A DNA stretch of 64,000 nt from Actinomycetota bacterium (GTDB taxonomy: Bacteria; Actinomycetota; Actinomycetes; S36-B12): contig JADKGE010000002.1 in the NCBI GenBank assembly GCA_016717115.1, positions 186,001-250,000 of the forward strand. The letters run 5' to 3'. Numbering within the stretch: position 1 is the first letter of the stretch; the number at the start of each line of letters is the position of its first letter. Shown here piece by piece: positions 50,313 through 58,588 of this stretch. Made by a program: the position numbers and the translations under genes. The notes below the pieces were generated by a model. That model made no database searches, was not told the origin of the DNA, and worked only from the letters and a program-made list of their open reading frames with translations.

Positions 50313-51329
50313 ATGGGTTCTCACGCACTGGTCGACCAATTCCTGCGCTATCCCCGTCTGGCCAGAACGCTCGCGGCGGTGCGCTCCTACCAGCGCCGCC
50401 CCGGGATGCCGGGCTTCACCCAAGGGCAGGCGCAGTACAACATGCGGTCGGCGATGGACCTGCACCCCAAGGCTGGCAAGTGGATCTCCCAGCGGGCCAT
50501 CCGCACCACCGACCCGATGGCATGGCAGATCGCCGACGTCCGCGGCAGCCGCTTCATCCCAGCGGAGGAGATCGAGCAGGCCGTCTACGGCATCAAGCAG
50601 AACGGCTTCTACGTCTTCGGCCGCACCGTCGACCCGTCGATCACCGATGCGATCCGCTCGTTCGCGGAGCAGGCTCCCTCCACGGGCCGAGGCCTCGACG
50701 CCACAGCGAGTCCCTATCCGAGGCAGGACCCGCAGGCCGGTCGCTACGACATCAGCGAGACCACGGCCCTGGCCTGTCCCGAGGTGCAGGAGTTCGCCAC
50801 CGACCCGGCCATGGCGATGATCGCCCAGCGCTACCTCGGGCAACCGGTGCTCATGGACGAGGTGGCCTTCTGGTGGACCACGACACGACGCGCCGAGGAC
50901 GCCAACCTCAACGCTCAGCTCTTCCACCAGGACCGCGATCGACTGTCTTTCCTCAAGTTCTTCATCTACCTGACCGACGTGACCCCGGACTCCGGGCCGC
51001 ATGTGTACCTGCGCGGCTCGCACGCCGACGTGCCAGGGTCCTTGCGAGGTGACGGACGGAAGGCCGATGAGGATGTCCGGGCGGCGGGGCTGTGGGACGG
51101 CGTTATCGAACTGACCGGCCCGGCCGGCACGATCATGGGCGTCGACACCATCGGCCTGCACAAGGGCAAGACCCCCGAAGTGGCCGACCGCCTCGCCCTG
51201 GAGAACGAGTTCTCCACGTCGCTCTTCGGTGCCGACTACGAGCGGCCCCAGTTCGAGCCGACCGACCTGGTGCGGGATCGGTTCGCCCAGATGCCGTGGG
51301 TGCTCCAGCGGTACGGCCACGCCCTGTGA
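50313..51329 (+). CDS. phytanoyl-CoA-dioxygenase family (PhyH) Fe(II)/2-oxoglutarate enzyme
   Basis: 338 residues. The 2-His-1-carboxylate triad is H205-x-D207 in LFHQDRDRLSF and H283 in TIGLHKG. GPHVYLRGSHADVP is a PhyH landmark between them, and an Arg a few residues after H283 (ADRLALE) can hold 2-oxoglutarate. The N-terminal 90 residues are unassigned. PhyH enzymes in glycan loci hydroxylate or oxidise sugars or lipids; the substrate is unknown. It follows the DUF4910-methyltransferase-DUF6492 genes on the same strand. Confidence 0.83.
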   Translation: MGSHALVDQFLRYPRLARTLAAVRSYQRRPGMPGFTQGQAQYNMRSAMDLHPKAGKWISQRAIRTTDPMAWQIADVRGSRFIPAEEIEQAVYGIKQNGFYVFGRTVDPSITDAIRSFAEQAPSTGRGLDATASPYPRQDPQAGRYDISETTALACPEVQEFATDPAMAMIAQRYLGQPVLMDEVAFWWTTTRRAEDANLNAQLFHQDRDRLSFLKFFIYLTDVTPDSGPHVYLRGSHADVPGSLRGDGRKADEDVRAAGLWDGVIELTGPAGTIMGVDTIGLHKGKTPEVADRLALENEFSTSLFGADYERPQFEPTDLVRDRFAQMPWVLQRYGHAL

Positions 51330-51341
51330 TTCGGTGAGGCG

Positions 51342-52856
51342 TCAGCGCGCGAGGTACCAGCGCTGGAAGCGGCCGAACAGGTTGCTCGCGTGCATGACCA
51401 CCGGGCGGGTCTCGGCGAACTCACGGTTACCCAGGCGGAAGCCGTCGGTCCCGACTCGCACGACGTTCTCGTGCAGGAACCCACGGCGCCGCATCATGAG
51501 TCCGTACGACACCGCGCCCGCCCACGAGCCCGGCTCATGCACGTCGAGCGCGTCGGACAGCTCCTCGGGAGTCCCGGCGAACGTGGCGCAGCCGAGCTCG
51601 TCGTAGGCCGACGGGCCCATGACGATCACCGGCTTGCCTGCGTAGGCGGCCTCGACCCCCGTGGTGGAGCCGTAGGTCGCGACGATGTCGGCCTGTCGCA
51701 TGAGTTCGTACGAGTCGACCTTCGAGTAGGGGTCGAGGTGCAGGTCGGGCTTCGCCTGCTCCACGGCGTCGAGCCACTCGGCCAGGTCCTGTTCGGGCTT
51801 CATCCGCATGTGCGGGTGCGAGCGCACGACGAGGGTGTAGCCGGGCCGCCTGCGGCACTCCTCCGCGAGGAGCCGGAGCGCCTCCGGCTGCTGTCCGATG
51901 AAGCTGCTCCAGTCGAGCTCCAGCTCGGCGATCTCGTCGCCCGACGAGCTGAAGTACACGACGAGGCACTGAGCGTCCGGACGCTCGATCGTCGAGCCGC
52001 GCTCCTGCGCCTGAACGAACAACGCGTTGTTGGCCGCGGTGTGGTTCAGTCGCTCCTCGAACCACGAGCCGCCCACGACGTCCCGAGTGTCGGCCGGCCA
52101 CTGCTCGTACAGGCCGAGCATGCGCCGCTGGAGGTCAGACCAGTCATGCGTCACCGAGTCGGTGAGGTCGAAGTCGGTGTCGATGCCTGCCGCGTCGTAG
52201 TACAGCACCGCGATGCCGGCAGCCTGGGCCGCCGCCGACACGGCACGGTCGTGCAGGAACCTGCCGTTGTAGACGACCACCGCGGTGATGCCACGCTCGC
52301 GAATGAGCGCCGTGGTCTGATCGAATACCCACGCATACGAGCGGGCCGCCGCCCGCACCCAGCGTCGGCGCCAGAAGAAGGTGTCGGTGATCGGTGTCTC
52401 GGTGTCGGGGTGCACCTGGAGGATGGCGCGGCCCATCGGGGTGCCGTGGTAGGTGAGCGCTCGGATCTGCGTGCGGTTCATGGGCGCGTCGATGGTGATC
52501 GCCTCGGACGGACGCCACCGGCGCACTGGGGGGTCGAGGAACGCCGAGGCCGGAATGCCGAACTCGATGAGGGCCGTCTCGGCGTTCTGGTCAGGCGTGG
52601 GGGCATGGGTCAGGCGCGCGAGGCTCCTGCTCGCCGACCAGCCGGGGTCGCGCAGCGGCGTGTGCGCGGTCCAGAAGGCGAAGCTCAGCTCGGAGCCCAG
52701 CAGGTGGAGGGCAGCGGCGGTGTCCGCGAGAGCGGCCAGCGCGAAGCTCCACTGGCTGAACGAGACGAACAGCACGTTGCGGCGCTGGTCCGCGGTGAGC
52801 GAGTGCTCCAGAAAGCCCTGCAGCGACGGGTGCTCAGCGCGCAGGGGCTCGGACAC
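51342..52856 (-). CDS. capsule-polysaccharide-type GT-B protein (KpsS/surface carbohydrate synthesis-like)
   Basis: 504 residues. The C-terminal half has YTLVVRSHPHMRMKPEQDL, a SYELMRQADIVATYGSTTGVE stretch and AAYAGKPVIVMGPSAYDELG: the helix-loop-acidic pattern of Capsule_synth/KpsS and poly-glycerol-phosphate-like enzymes. The N-terminal half (LFVSFSQWSFALAALADTAAALH) is a second Rossmann-like domain. The GTG at 52856 has GGAG nine bases upstream and lies about 34 bases after a TATGCT hexamer. It is a single-gene unit. It may be an unusual glycosyl- or glycosylphospho-transferase. Confidence 0.55.
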   Translation of the reverse strand: MSEPLRAEHPSLQGFLEHSLTADQRRNVLFVSFSQWSFALAALADTAAALHLLGSELSFAFWTAHTPLRDPGWSASRSLARLTHAPTPDQNAETALIEFGIPASAFLDPPVRRWRPSEAITIDAPMNRTQIRALTYHGTPMGRAILQVHPDTETPITDTFFWRRRWVRAAARSYAWVFDQTTALIRERGITAVVVYNGRFLHDRAVSAAAQAAGIAVLYYDAAGIDTDFDLTDSVTHDWSDLQRRMLGLYEQWPADTRDVVGGSWFEERLNHTAANNALFVQAQERGSTIERPDAQCLVVYFSSSGDEIAELELDWSSFIGQQPEALRLLAEECRRRPGYTLVVRSHPHMRMKPEQDLAEWLDAVEQAKPDLHLDPYSKVDSYELMRQADIVATYGSTTGVEAAYAGKPVIVMGPSAYDELGCATFAGTPEELSDALDVHEPGSWAGAVSYGLMMRRRGFLHENVVRVGTDGFRLGNREFAETRPVVMHASNLFGRFQRWYLAR

Positions 52857-52888
52857 GTGGGGGGACTCCAGATTGACGGGAACGTCGC

Positions 52889-52895
52889 TAGCATA
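52889..52895. promoter_or_regulatory. overlapping divergent -10 elements (TAGCATA)
   Basis: Plus strand TAGCAT (52889-52894) and minus strand TATGCT (52890-52895) overlap by five bases. Plus RNA would start near 52901 (30 bases before ATG 52931), minus RNA near 52883 (27 bases before GTG 52856, with GGAG in the leader). Confidence 0.5.
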
Positions 52896-52930
52896 CCGAG
52901 CGAGGCGACCACGACGAGGCGGCGGCAGAG

Positions 52931-53764
52931 ATGATTGCGATGGTCGAGTCGGGCCGTCTGGGCAACCAGATCTTCCAGTACGCCTCACTCCGCGCGGTCT
53001 CCCGACCCGGCGAGCGGCTCACCCTGCTGGGCTTCGACCAGCTGCGCGCCACCTTCGACGGCATCGACGCAAGGTTCGTACACATCGAGTCGAACCCGCT
53101 CAAGCACCTCGTCTCACTCGACTACGACCGCGTCGCCCGGGCCGTGCGCTACCTGCCCGGCGTAGGCATCCTCACAGAGGACGACGCCGCCACGCCGCAG
53201 CGCAGCCCGGGTTCGACCGTGGCGCTGGCCCGTCCTGCGTGGTTCCAGTCCGGCATCGCACTGGACTCGCCAGCCCTGGCCCGCATGACCGTGAAGCCTC
53301 AGTTCGTCGAGAACGCGCGAGCCTTCCTCGCTTCGTCCGGCCTGGCCGCCGAGTCGACTGCCTTCGTGCACGTTCGGGCCGGCGACTACCGCACGTGGCC
53401 GTCCCCCGACTACCCGGCAATCCTCAGTCCGGCGTGGTACCGGGAACGCATCGCCGAGCTCAGGGCCCTGCGTCCCGACCTCGCGGTGGTCGCCATCGGT
53501 GACGAGCCCCGCTACTCCCACGAGGTGGTCGACGGCCTGGACTCCGCCTTCGTCTACCCGGCCGACTATGCGAGCGAGTTCGCGCTCATGACGATCTGCT
53601 CCGCCGGCGTGCTCTCCGCGAGCAGCTTCGCCTACTGGGGCGCCTGGTTCGCCCGGAGATCCACGCCAGACGCACCGATGCTCGGTGCGCAGTTCTGGGC
53701 CGGCCACGCGCGACACGAGTGGTACCCGCCGCATATCCAGGCCGACTTCATCACCTACCGCTGA
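52931..53764 (+). CDS. fucosyltransferase-like protein, GT11-related
   Basis: 277 residues. MVESGRLGNQIFQYASLRAV matches the GT11 opening (G-x-L-G-N-Q-x-F-Q-Y-A) and AFVHVRAGDYRTWPSPDYPAIL the nucleotide-binding HxRxGDY motif. SASSFAYWGAWFA corresponds to the NSSFSWWAAW region. It is a second GT11-type enzyme, more divergent than that at 27397-28317. Either ATG 52931 or the ATG three codons later may be the start. It is convergent with the GT4 at 53751 (14-base overlap). GDP-fucose genes are not in the window. Confidence 0.75.
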   Translation: MIAMVESGRLGNQIFQYASLRAVSRPGERLTLLGFDQLRATFDGIDARFVHIESNPLKHLVSLDYDRVARAVRYLPGVGILTEDDAATPQRSPGSTVALARPAWFQSGIALDSPALARMTVKPQFVENARAFLASSGLAAESTAFVHVRAGDYRTWPSPDYPAILSPAWYRERIAELRALRPDLAVVAIGDEPRYSHEVVDGLDSAFVYPADYASEFALMTICSAGVLSASSFAYWGAWFARRSTPDAPMLGAQFWAGHARHEWYPPHIQADFITYR

Positions 53765-54854
53765 ATGCCTCGATGGTCTGGGCGTAGACATCGGCCGTCG
53801 CCTTGGCCGAGCGCTGCCAGCTGAACTCTCGAGCCCTCGCGAGCCCGAGGGTGCGTAACCGCTCCCGCTCCATGTCGTCGGTCAGGACGAGCCGCATCTC
53901 GTCGGCCAGGTAGTTGCCGTCGCCCGGCGGGAAGTAGCGGGCCGCGTCGCCGCCCACCTCGGGCAGCGACGAGCAGTTCGCGAGGATCAGGGGCGTGCCG
54001 CAGGCCATGGCCTCGAGAGCCGGCAGGCCGAAGCCCTCGTACTGCGACGAGAACACGCACATCCGCGCCTGGGCGTAGGCCGAGGGCATCTGGCTCTCCG
54101 ACAGCGAGACCTGGCGGACGAGGCCCGCCAGGCCGAGCGCGTCCATCGCCCGGATCTCCCGGCCGCTGAAGGGCCCACCGCCCACGAAGACGACCTGCAG
54201 CTCGGGGAATTCGCCGCGCAGCGTCGCGAAGGCGCGCAGCAGGACGGCCGCGTCCTTGTAGCCGGTGCGGTTGCCCACGAAGACCACGTACTGCTCGGGA
54301 AACCCCGGGATGGGTGGCACATCCGGCCGGAAGACCGCGTCGACCCCGTGGTGAACCACGGAGATCGGCGTCTCGACATCGCCGTAGACCCTGAGCAGGT
54401 CGCTCTTCGTCGATTCCGAGACACAGATGATGTGGTCGACCTTCGCCACATACCGGCGCTTCATGGTCAGGACGTCGAGGCGACGACGGTTCTTCTCGAG
54501 AAGCTCCGGGATCATGTCGTGCACGGTCATCACCTTGGGCACGCCCGGGTAGTCGCCGAGGCCCCTAGGCAGGTAGAAGGTGCTGTGGACGAGGTCGACG
54601 TCGGCCTTCAGCCTGCGCTGCGTGAAGTAGTACCAGAGGGCCGAGTACCGGCCTTTCGCCGCGCGCACCCCTAGGGTCCGGGCGAGTTGCTGATCGTCGA
54701 GCAGGTAGTGATTGGCCACCGGTGCGTCGATCGGGTGGAGGTCGACCCCCAGCGTCGGGTCGGTGGTGAACTGCTCCGCGAGCTCGGTGAACATCCGCGA
54801 GATCCCGCCGTACTCCTGGACGGCGAAGATCTGCTCGTCCATCGCGATGCGCAC
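53751..54854 (-). CDS. glycosyltransferase family 4
   Basis: 367 residues. MDEQIFAVQEYGGISRMFTEL has the acceptor-side YGGI loop, VMTVHDMIPELLEKNRRRLD and ICVSESTKSDLLRVYG are typical GT4 segments, VVFVGNRTGYKDAAVLLRAF begins the donor domain and SQYEGFGLPALEAMACGTPLI carries the full E-x7-E motif. GTG at 54854 is leaderless. Likely adds a hexose or deoxyhexose to a lipid-linked glycan; donor unknown. It is a one-gene unit back to back with the next gene. Confidence 0.87.
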   Translation of the reverse strand: MRIAMDEQIFAVQEYGGISRMFTELAEQFTTDPTLGVDLHPIDAPVANHYLLDDQQLARTLGVRAAKGRYSALWYYFTQRRLKADVDLVHSTFYLPRGLGDYPGVPKVMTVHDMIPELLEKNRRRLDVLTMKRRYVAKVDHIICVSESTKSDLLRVYGDVETPISVVHHGVDAVFRPDVPPIPGFPEQYVVFVGNRTGYKDAAVLLRAFATLRGEFPELQVVFVGGGPFSGREIRAMDALGLAGLVRQVSLSESQMPSAYAQARMCVFSSQYEGFGLPALEAMACGTPLILANCSSLPEVGGDAARYFPPGDGNYLADEMRLVLTDDMERERLRTLGLARAREFSWQRSAKATADVYAQTIEAFSGR

Positions 54855-54860
54855 CCCCAG

Positions 54861-54870
54861 AGTCTAGGGT
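54861..54870. promoter_or_regulatory. overlapping divergent -10 elements (AGTCTAGGGT)
   Basis: Minus strand TAGACT (54861-54866), six bases, GTG 54854 (leaderless). Plus strand TAGGGT (54865-54870), eight bases, GTG 54879 (leader of one or two bases at most). The two share TA of a central CTAG. Confidence 0.55.
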
Positions 54871-54878
54871 TGTGCGAC

Positions 54879-55856
54879 GTGCACACCCCTGACGCCGGCG
54901 CCGTCGGTCGCGTCCTCGTCTTCCCGATGAGCGGCTACATCAACCGAATCCAGGCACTGGCGAGCTCGTGGATCCTCGCCGAGGACCTGCGTGCGGAGTT
55001 CTCCTTCTGCTGGATCCCCTTCCGCTACGTTCCCGGGCCTGCTGGCGACACCCTTGCCACGAGCTTCTGCGAGAGCTACGAGGTACCGGCCCGGTGGACG
55101 GTCGACGGCTTTGGCTTCGACGTCGACACGGTTCCGCGCTATGTCACGGTGAGTCCCGACGGCCGCTGGATCGGACTGCGCGGCCATGACAGGGGCGAGC
55201 AGGCCCTCATGCCCGACCTGGCTCGGGCGATCGCCACCACGCCGGACGCCGAGCTCATCGCGGTCGTGGCCGGCGGCTCCTTCAGCGCCGATGACATCGC
55301 TTCAGGGGCCGCGCGCACCCGCTTCCTCGAGAGGAAGCGCGATTTCTACCGATTCCTCCCCCTGCACCCAAGCATCGAGGCGCAGGTCGGCGCAGCGCTG
55401 GCCGCGCAGCCCGAGGACTACCTCGGCCTCCACCTGCGGTATACCGACCGCGGGCACCAGGCCCCGCTGCCACGCGACATCCGCGCTGCACTCAGGGCAG
55501 CTGCCGAAGCCAGTGGCCTGAGCCGCGTTTTCGTCGCGTCCGACACGCCGTCGCAGTTGCTGCGGTGGCATGAGGAGGTACGCGCGCTGGATCTGGAGCC
55601 ATGGAGCATCGAGCATGCCGCCGTGGATCGCGAGGATCCCCGCAGCGCCCACGCCGCGCTGACCGACTGGCAGCTCCTCGGTCGTGCGGACCGGCTGGTC
55701 TACTTCGCGGAGTCGTCGTACGCGACCGAGGCCGCCGTGTCGGCTGGCGCCTGGGACACCTCGATCGCTCTGGCCCCGCATGCCGGGCGCGCCGCTGCCG
55801 TACGGGCCCGCGAGTATGTGGCGGCCGGCTGGCGCCGGCTGACCGGGAGTGGCTAG
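54879..55856 (+). CDS. NodZ/GT23-like fucosyltransferase-type protein
   Basis: 325 residues. VLVFPMSGYINRIQALASSWILA resembles the opening of NodZ and other peptide/oligosaccharide O-fucosyltransferase-fold proteins, which bind GDP-fucose. LGLHLRYTDRGHQAPLP matches the H-x-R-x-x-D nucleotide-diphosphate motif, and RVFVASDTPSQLLRW with YFAESSYATEAA fits the donor-domain end. The family match is by motif only. GTG at 54879 is chosen for its promoter spacing. The gene overlaps the next convergent gene by four bases. Confidence 0.6.
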   Translation: MHTPDAGAVGRVLVFPMSGYINRIQALASSWILAEDLRAEFSFCWIPFRYVPGPAGDTLATSFCESYEVPARWTVDGFGFDVDTVPRYVTVSPDGRWIGLRGHDRGEQALMPDLARAIATTPDAELIAVVAGGSFSADDIASGAARTRFLERKRDFYRFLPLHPSIEAQVGAALAAQPEDYLGLHLRYTDRGHQAPLPRDIRAALRAAAEASGLSRVFVASDTPSQLLRWHEEVRALDLEPWSIEHAAVDREDPRSAHAALTDWQLLGRADRLVYFAESSYATEAAVSAGAWDTSIALAPHAGRAAAVRAREYVAAGWRRLTGSG

Positions 55857-57622
55857 GGGGCGAACCCGTCCTGGATCGACGGGCCGCGCATCGAGACGTC
55901 CGACTCGATCAGCGGCGTGCAGAGCGGATAGGCACCCCAGCACTGGTCGGTCGGCGTCGGCAGACGCAGAACCAGCCCGCTCCCCATGACCTGGTCGATG
56001 GTCTCGGACACCGGGATAGGGGCCATGGCGTAGCCGACGTGCACGGGGCCGAGCGCGAATTCACGCTGCTCCGTCAGCGCGGCGCCGTCGATCTTCACCA
56101 CGGCGCCGTACGCGACGACCAGCACGACAACCACCAGTGCGGTCACGGCAGCCAACGGCACGATAGGCGTCGCCTTCGTGCTCCTTGGCAGGCGTGCGAT
56201 CGAGTGCAGCCACCAGCCCGCCGGGGCCACCGCGAGCCCGAAGAGCGGCCCCCAGATGAATCGGAAGGACGGCGGCGAGAGCAGCCACCATCCGGCCACC
56301 GCCAAGAGGCTCGGCAGCATCAGCAGGAGCAACGACCTGCTGAACAGTGGGGCCACTCCGCGCCGGTGAGCCAGCAGGGCCACCCCGATGGCGAAGACGG
56401 CGAGCGCCGCGAACTGGTAGATGCCCCACTGCAAGGGGACACGGGCCAGCCAGGGTCCGACCCATGACCAGCCGTGGATGGAGTTCTCGAAGTCGAAGGG
56501 GTTCCTGGCGGCACCGAGCGTCGCCTCTCGCGAGTTGACCGGGTCGATCGCGAGCCAGTCGACGTCGAAGTGCCAGATCGACAGCGGGTACTGCAGCCAG
56601 CCGCTGAGCAGGTAGTCGCGGACGGACTGCACGACGACGACCAGGACGGCGACCGCGCCCAGGACGGCCGGCAGCCGCACGAGGGGGACCGATGCCAGCC
56701 CGCGAATCCGCCAGCCCCGCAGGACGAGCACGGCGACCACGCCGGCGACGAAGGCGGCCATTGTCGGCCTCAGGGTGAAGGCGAGGAATGCGGTCGCGAA
56801 GGCACCACTTGCATTGCGGCCGAAGTCGGCGGTGTGCCGCAGGGCATCGGCAAGGTAGGCGAGGGAGACGATCGAGAGCACCATCACCACGGAGTCCGAC
56901 GTCGGGCTGGTGACGAGGAAGTCGACGAGCGCGACCAGCGGAACCCAGACGGCAACGGCACCGATCAGCAGCACTGACGCTCCGACGCTCCGACGCCGCG
57001 CGGCGAAGCGCAGGACGAGGTCAGCGGACATCACCGTCACGATCAGGCCGTTGGCCATGCGGAACCCCTGCCCGTCCCACGGGCCGTTGCCCAGGAAGGC
57101 CGCGAACGGGAACTCACTGGTGTTGTATCCGAACGCCTGGTAGATGTTCGCCAGCCCCGGAATCGTGGCGTAGTCACCGGCGTAGCTGATCGCGCCGAGG
57201 TGGTAGAGCCCGCTGTCGTAGTTGGTCACCGGGCCGAGGGCCGCAGCGGCGAGGTACGCCGTCACGAGCCCCGCCGCGAGCGCGACCGCCCACAGTCCGG
57301 GGCGACTCCGGCGCGTGATGGCTCCGCGCGGCGGTCGGCGCCATCGGGGCCTCGCGAGGAGGGTGACCGCCAGCATGACCCCGAGGACCAGTCCGACGGC
57401 AACGGCGGCCGACCCGCTGCGCAGCGGCACGAGGATCCCGGTAGCGAGGATGAGCAGGACGGCGACGAGCAGCCCCGCCCACATCGACACCCGAAGGGCG
57501 AGCAGGTCGATCGTGCGCCCGGCCAGCATGACGAGAGGCAGCCCGAGGACGGTCATGGCCACCAGGGCGAACCCCCACGTGAGCAGGACCAGGAGAGTGC
57601 CCGCGACCATCTGCCCGGTCAT
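55853..57622 (-). CDS. polytopic membrane protein, LIC_10190/GT-C-like
   Basis: 589 residues, about twelve helices. After the fourth helix comes TNYDSGLYHLGAISYAGDYA and then PGLANIYQAFGYNTSEFPF, which recalls the LIC_10190-type membrane proteins of leptospiral O-antigen loci (Y-D-S/T-G-L-Y-H ... F-G-x-N). The C-terminal 100 residues are external. Likely a GT-C-type or lipid-linked-sugar enzyme. ATG follows the UDP-xylose synthase gene by 15 bases, so it is the last gene of the operon that enters at 64000. Confidence 0.62.
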   Translation of the reverse strand: MTGQMVAGTLLVLLTWGFALVAMTVLGLPLVMLAGRTIDLLALRVSMWAGLLVAVLLILATGILVPLRSGSAAVAVGLVLGVMLAVTLLARPRWRRPPRGAITRRSRPGLWAVALAAGLVTAYLAAAALGPVTNYDSGLYHLGAISYAGDYATIPGLANIYQAFGYNTSEFPFAAFLGNGPWDGQGFRMANGLIVTVMSADLVLRFAARRRSVGASVLLIGAVAVWVPLVALVDFLVTSPTSDSVVMVLSIVSLAYLADALRHTADFGRNASGAFATAFLAFTLRPTMAAFVAGVVAVLVLRGWRIRGLASVPLVRLPAVLGAVAVLVVVVQSVRDYLLSGWLQYPLSIWHFDVDWLAIDPVNSREATLGAARNPFDFENSIHGWSWVGPWLARVPLQWGIYQFAALAVFAIGVALLAHRRGVAPLFSRSLLLLMLPSLLAVAGWWLLSPPSFRFIWGPLFGLAVAPAGWWLHSIARLPRSTKATPIVPLAAVTALVVVVLVVAYGAVVKIDGAALTEQREFALGPVHVGYAMAPIPVSETIDQVMGSGLVLRLPTPTDQCWGAYPLCTPLIESDVSMRGPSIQDGFAP

Positions 57623-57637
57623 CGACTCACGGCGAGG

Positions 57638-58588
57638 CTACGCGTCGAGGGTCTGGCGGAAGTACGCGATCGTCTTCTCGAGGCCTTCCGCCAGGGGAAT
57701 CGTCGGTTGCCAGTCGAGGGCAGCCTTGGCCCGGGTGATGTCGGGCTGGCGCCGGACCGGATCGTCGACGGGCAGGGGCTGGTACTCGAGGGTCGACGAC
57801 GAACCCGTCATAGCGATGACGAGTCCAGCCAGCTCGGCGATGGTGAACTCGCCCGGGTTGCCGAGGTTGATCGGGCCGATGACCGCGTCGTCGCTCGCCA
57901 TCATCGCCACCAGGCCGTCGATGAGATCGGTGACGTAGCAGAAGGAGCGCGTCTGCTGGCCCTCTCCGTAGATCGTCAGTGGCTCGCCGGCCAGGGCACT
58001 CACGATGAAGTTGGACACGACGCGTCCGTCGTATGGATGCATGCGGGGACCGTAGGTGTTGAACAGGCGCACCACCTTGATGCCCAGGTTGTGCTGGCGG
58101 CGGTAGTCGAAGAAGAGCGTCTCCGCGGCCCGCTTGCCCTCGTCGTAGCAGGCGCGCGGCCCGATGGGGTTGACGTTGCCCCAGTAGTCCTCGGTCTGCG
58201 GGTGCACCAGCGGATCGCCGTACACCTCCGAGGTTGACGTGAGCAGGATCCTTGCCCCCGTCCGCTTGGCCAGGCCCAGCATGTTGATGGATCCATGCAC
58301 GGCCGTCTTCGTGGTCTGCACCGGATCGCGCTGGTAGTGGATGGGCGACGCCGGGCAGGCGAGGTGGTAGATCTCGTCGACCTCGACGTAGAGCGGGAAC
58401 GTGACGTCGTGGCGAATGACCTCGAAGCGCGGATGGGGCAGCAGGTGCGCGATGTTGTCCTTGGTCGACGAGTAGTAGTTGTCGACGCAGAGCACGTCGT
58501 AACCGTCGTCGAGCAGACGCTCGCACAGGTGGGAGCCGATGAACCCCGCCCCGCCGGTGACCAGTACGCGGCCCTTGGCAATCGTCAC
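57638..58588 (-). CDS. uxs: UDP-glucuronate decarboxylase (UDP-xylose synthase)
   Basis: 316 residues. TGGAGFIGSHLCERLL (11-26), HLACPASPIHYQRDPVQTTK (75-94), LLTSTSEVYGDPLVHPQTE (115-133) and the catalytic Y148/K152 in CYDEGKRAAE are highly diagnostic of UXS: UDP-glucuronate is oxidised at C4, decarboxylated and reduced to UDP-xylose. YGPRMHPYDGRVVSNF is another UXS segment. It supplies xylose, or a precursor of other pentoses. ATGA overlap with the GT gene upstream. UDP-glucose dehydrogenase (ugd) is not in the window. Confidence 0.93.
   Translation of the reverse strand: MTIAKGRVLVTGGAGFIGSHLCERLLDDGYDVLCVDNYYSSTKDNIAHLLPHPRFEVIRHDVTFPLYVEVDEIYHLACPASPIHYQRDPVQTTKTAVHGSINMLGLAKRTGARILLTSTSEVYGDPLVHPQTEDYWGNVNPIGPRACYDEGKRAAETLFFDYRRQHNLGIKVVRLFNTYGPRMHPYDGRVVSNFIVSALAGEPLTIYGEGQQTRSFCYVTDLIDGLVAMMASDDAVIGPINLGNPGEFTIAELAGLVIAMTGSSSTLEYQPLPVDDPVRRQPDITRAKAALDWQPTIPLAEGLEKTIAYFRQTLDA

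Noticed and set aside
57623..57640. Leaderless promoter for the 55853-57622 gene at TAGCCT
   Set aside because: The hexamer is 12 bases before the ATG, not 6-7, and the gene follows uxs by 15 bases, so read-through is simpler.
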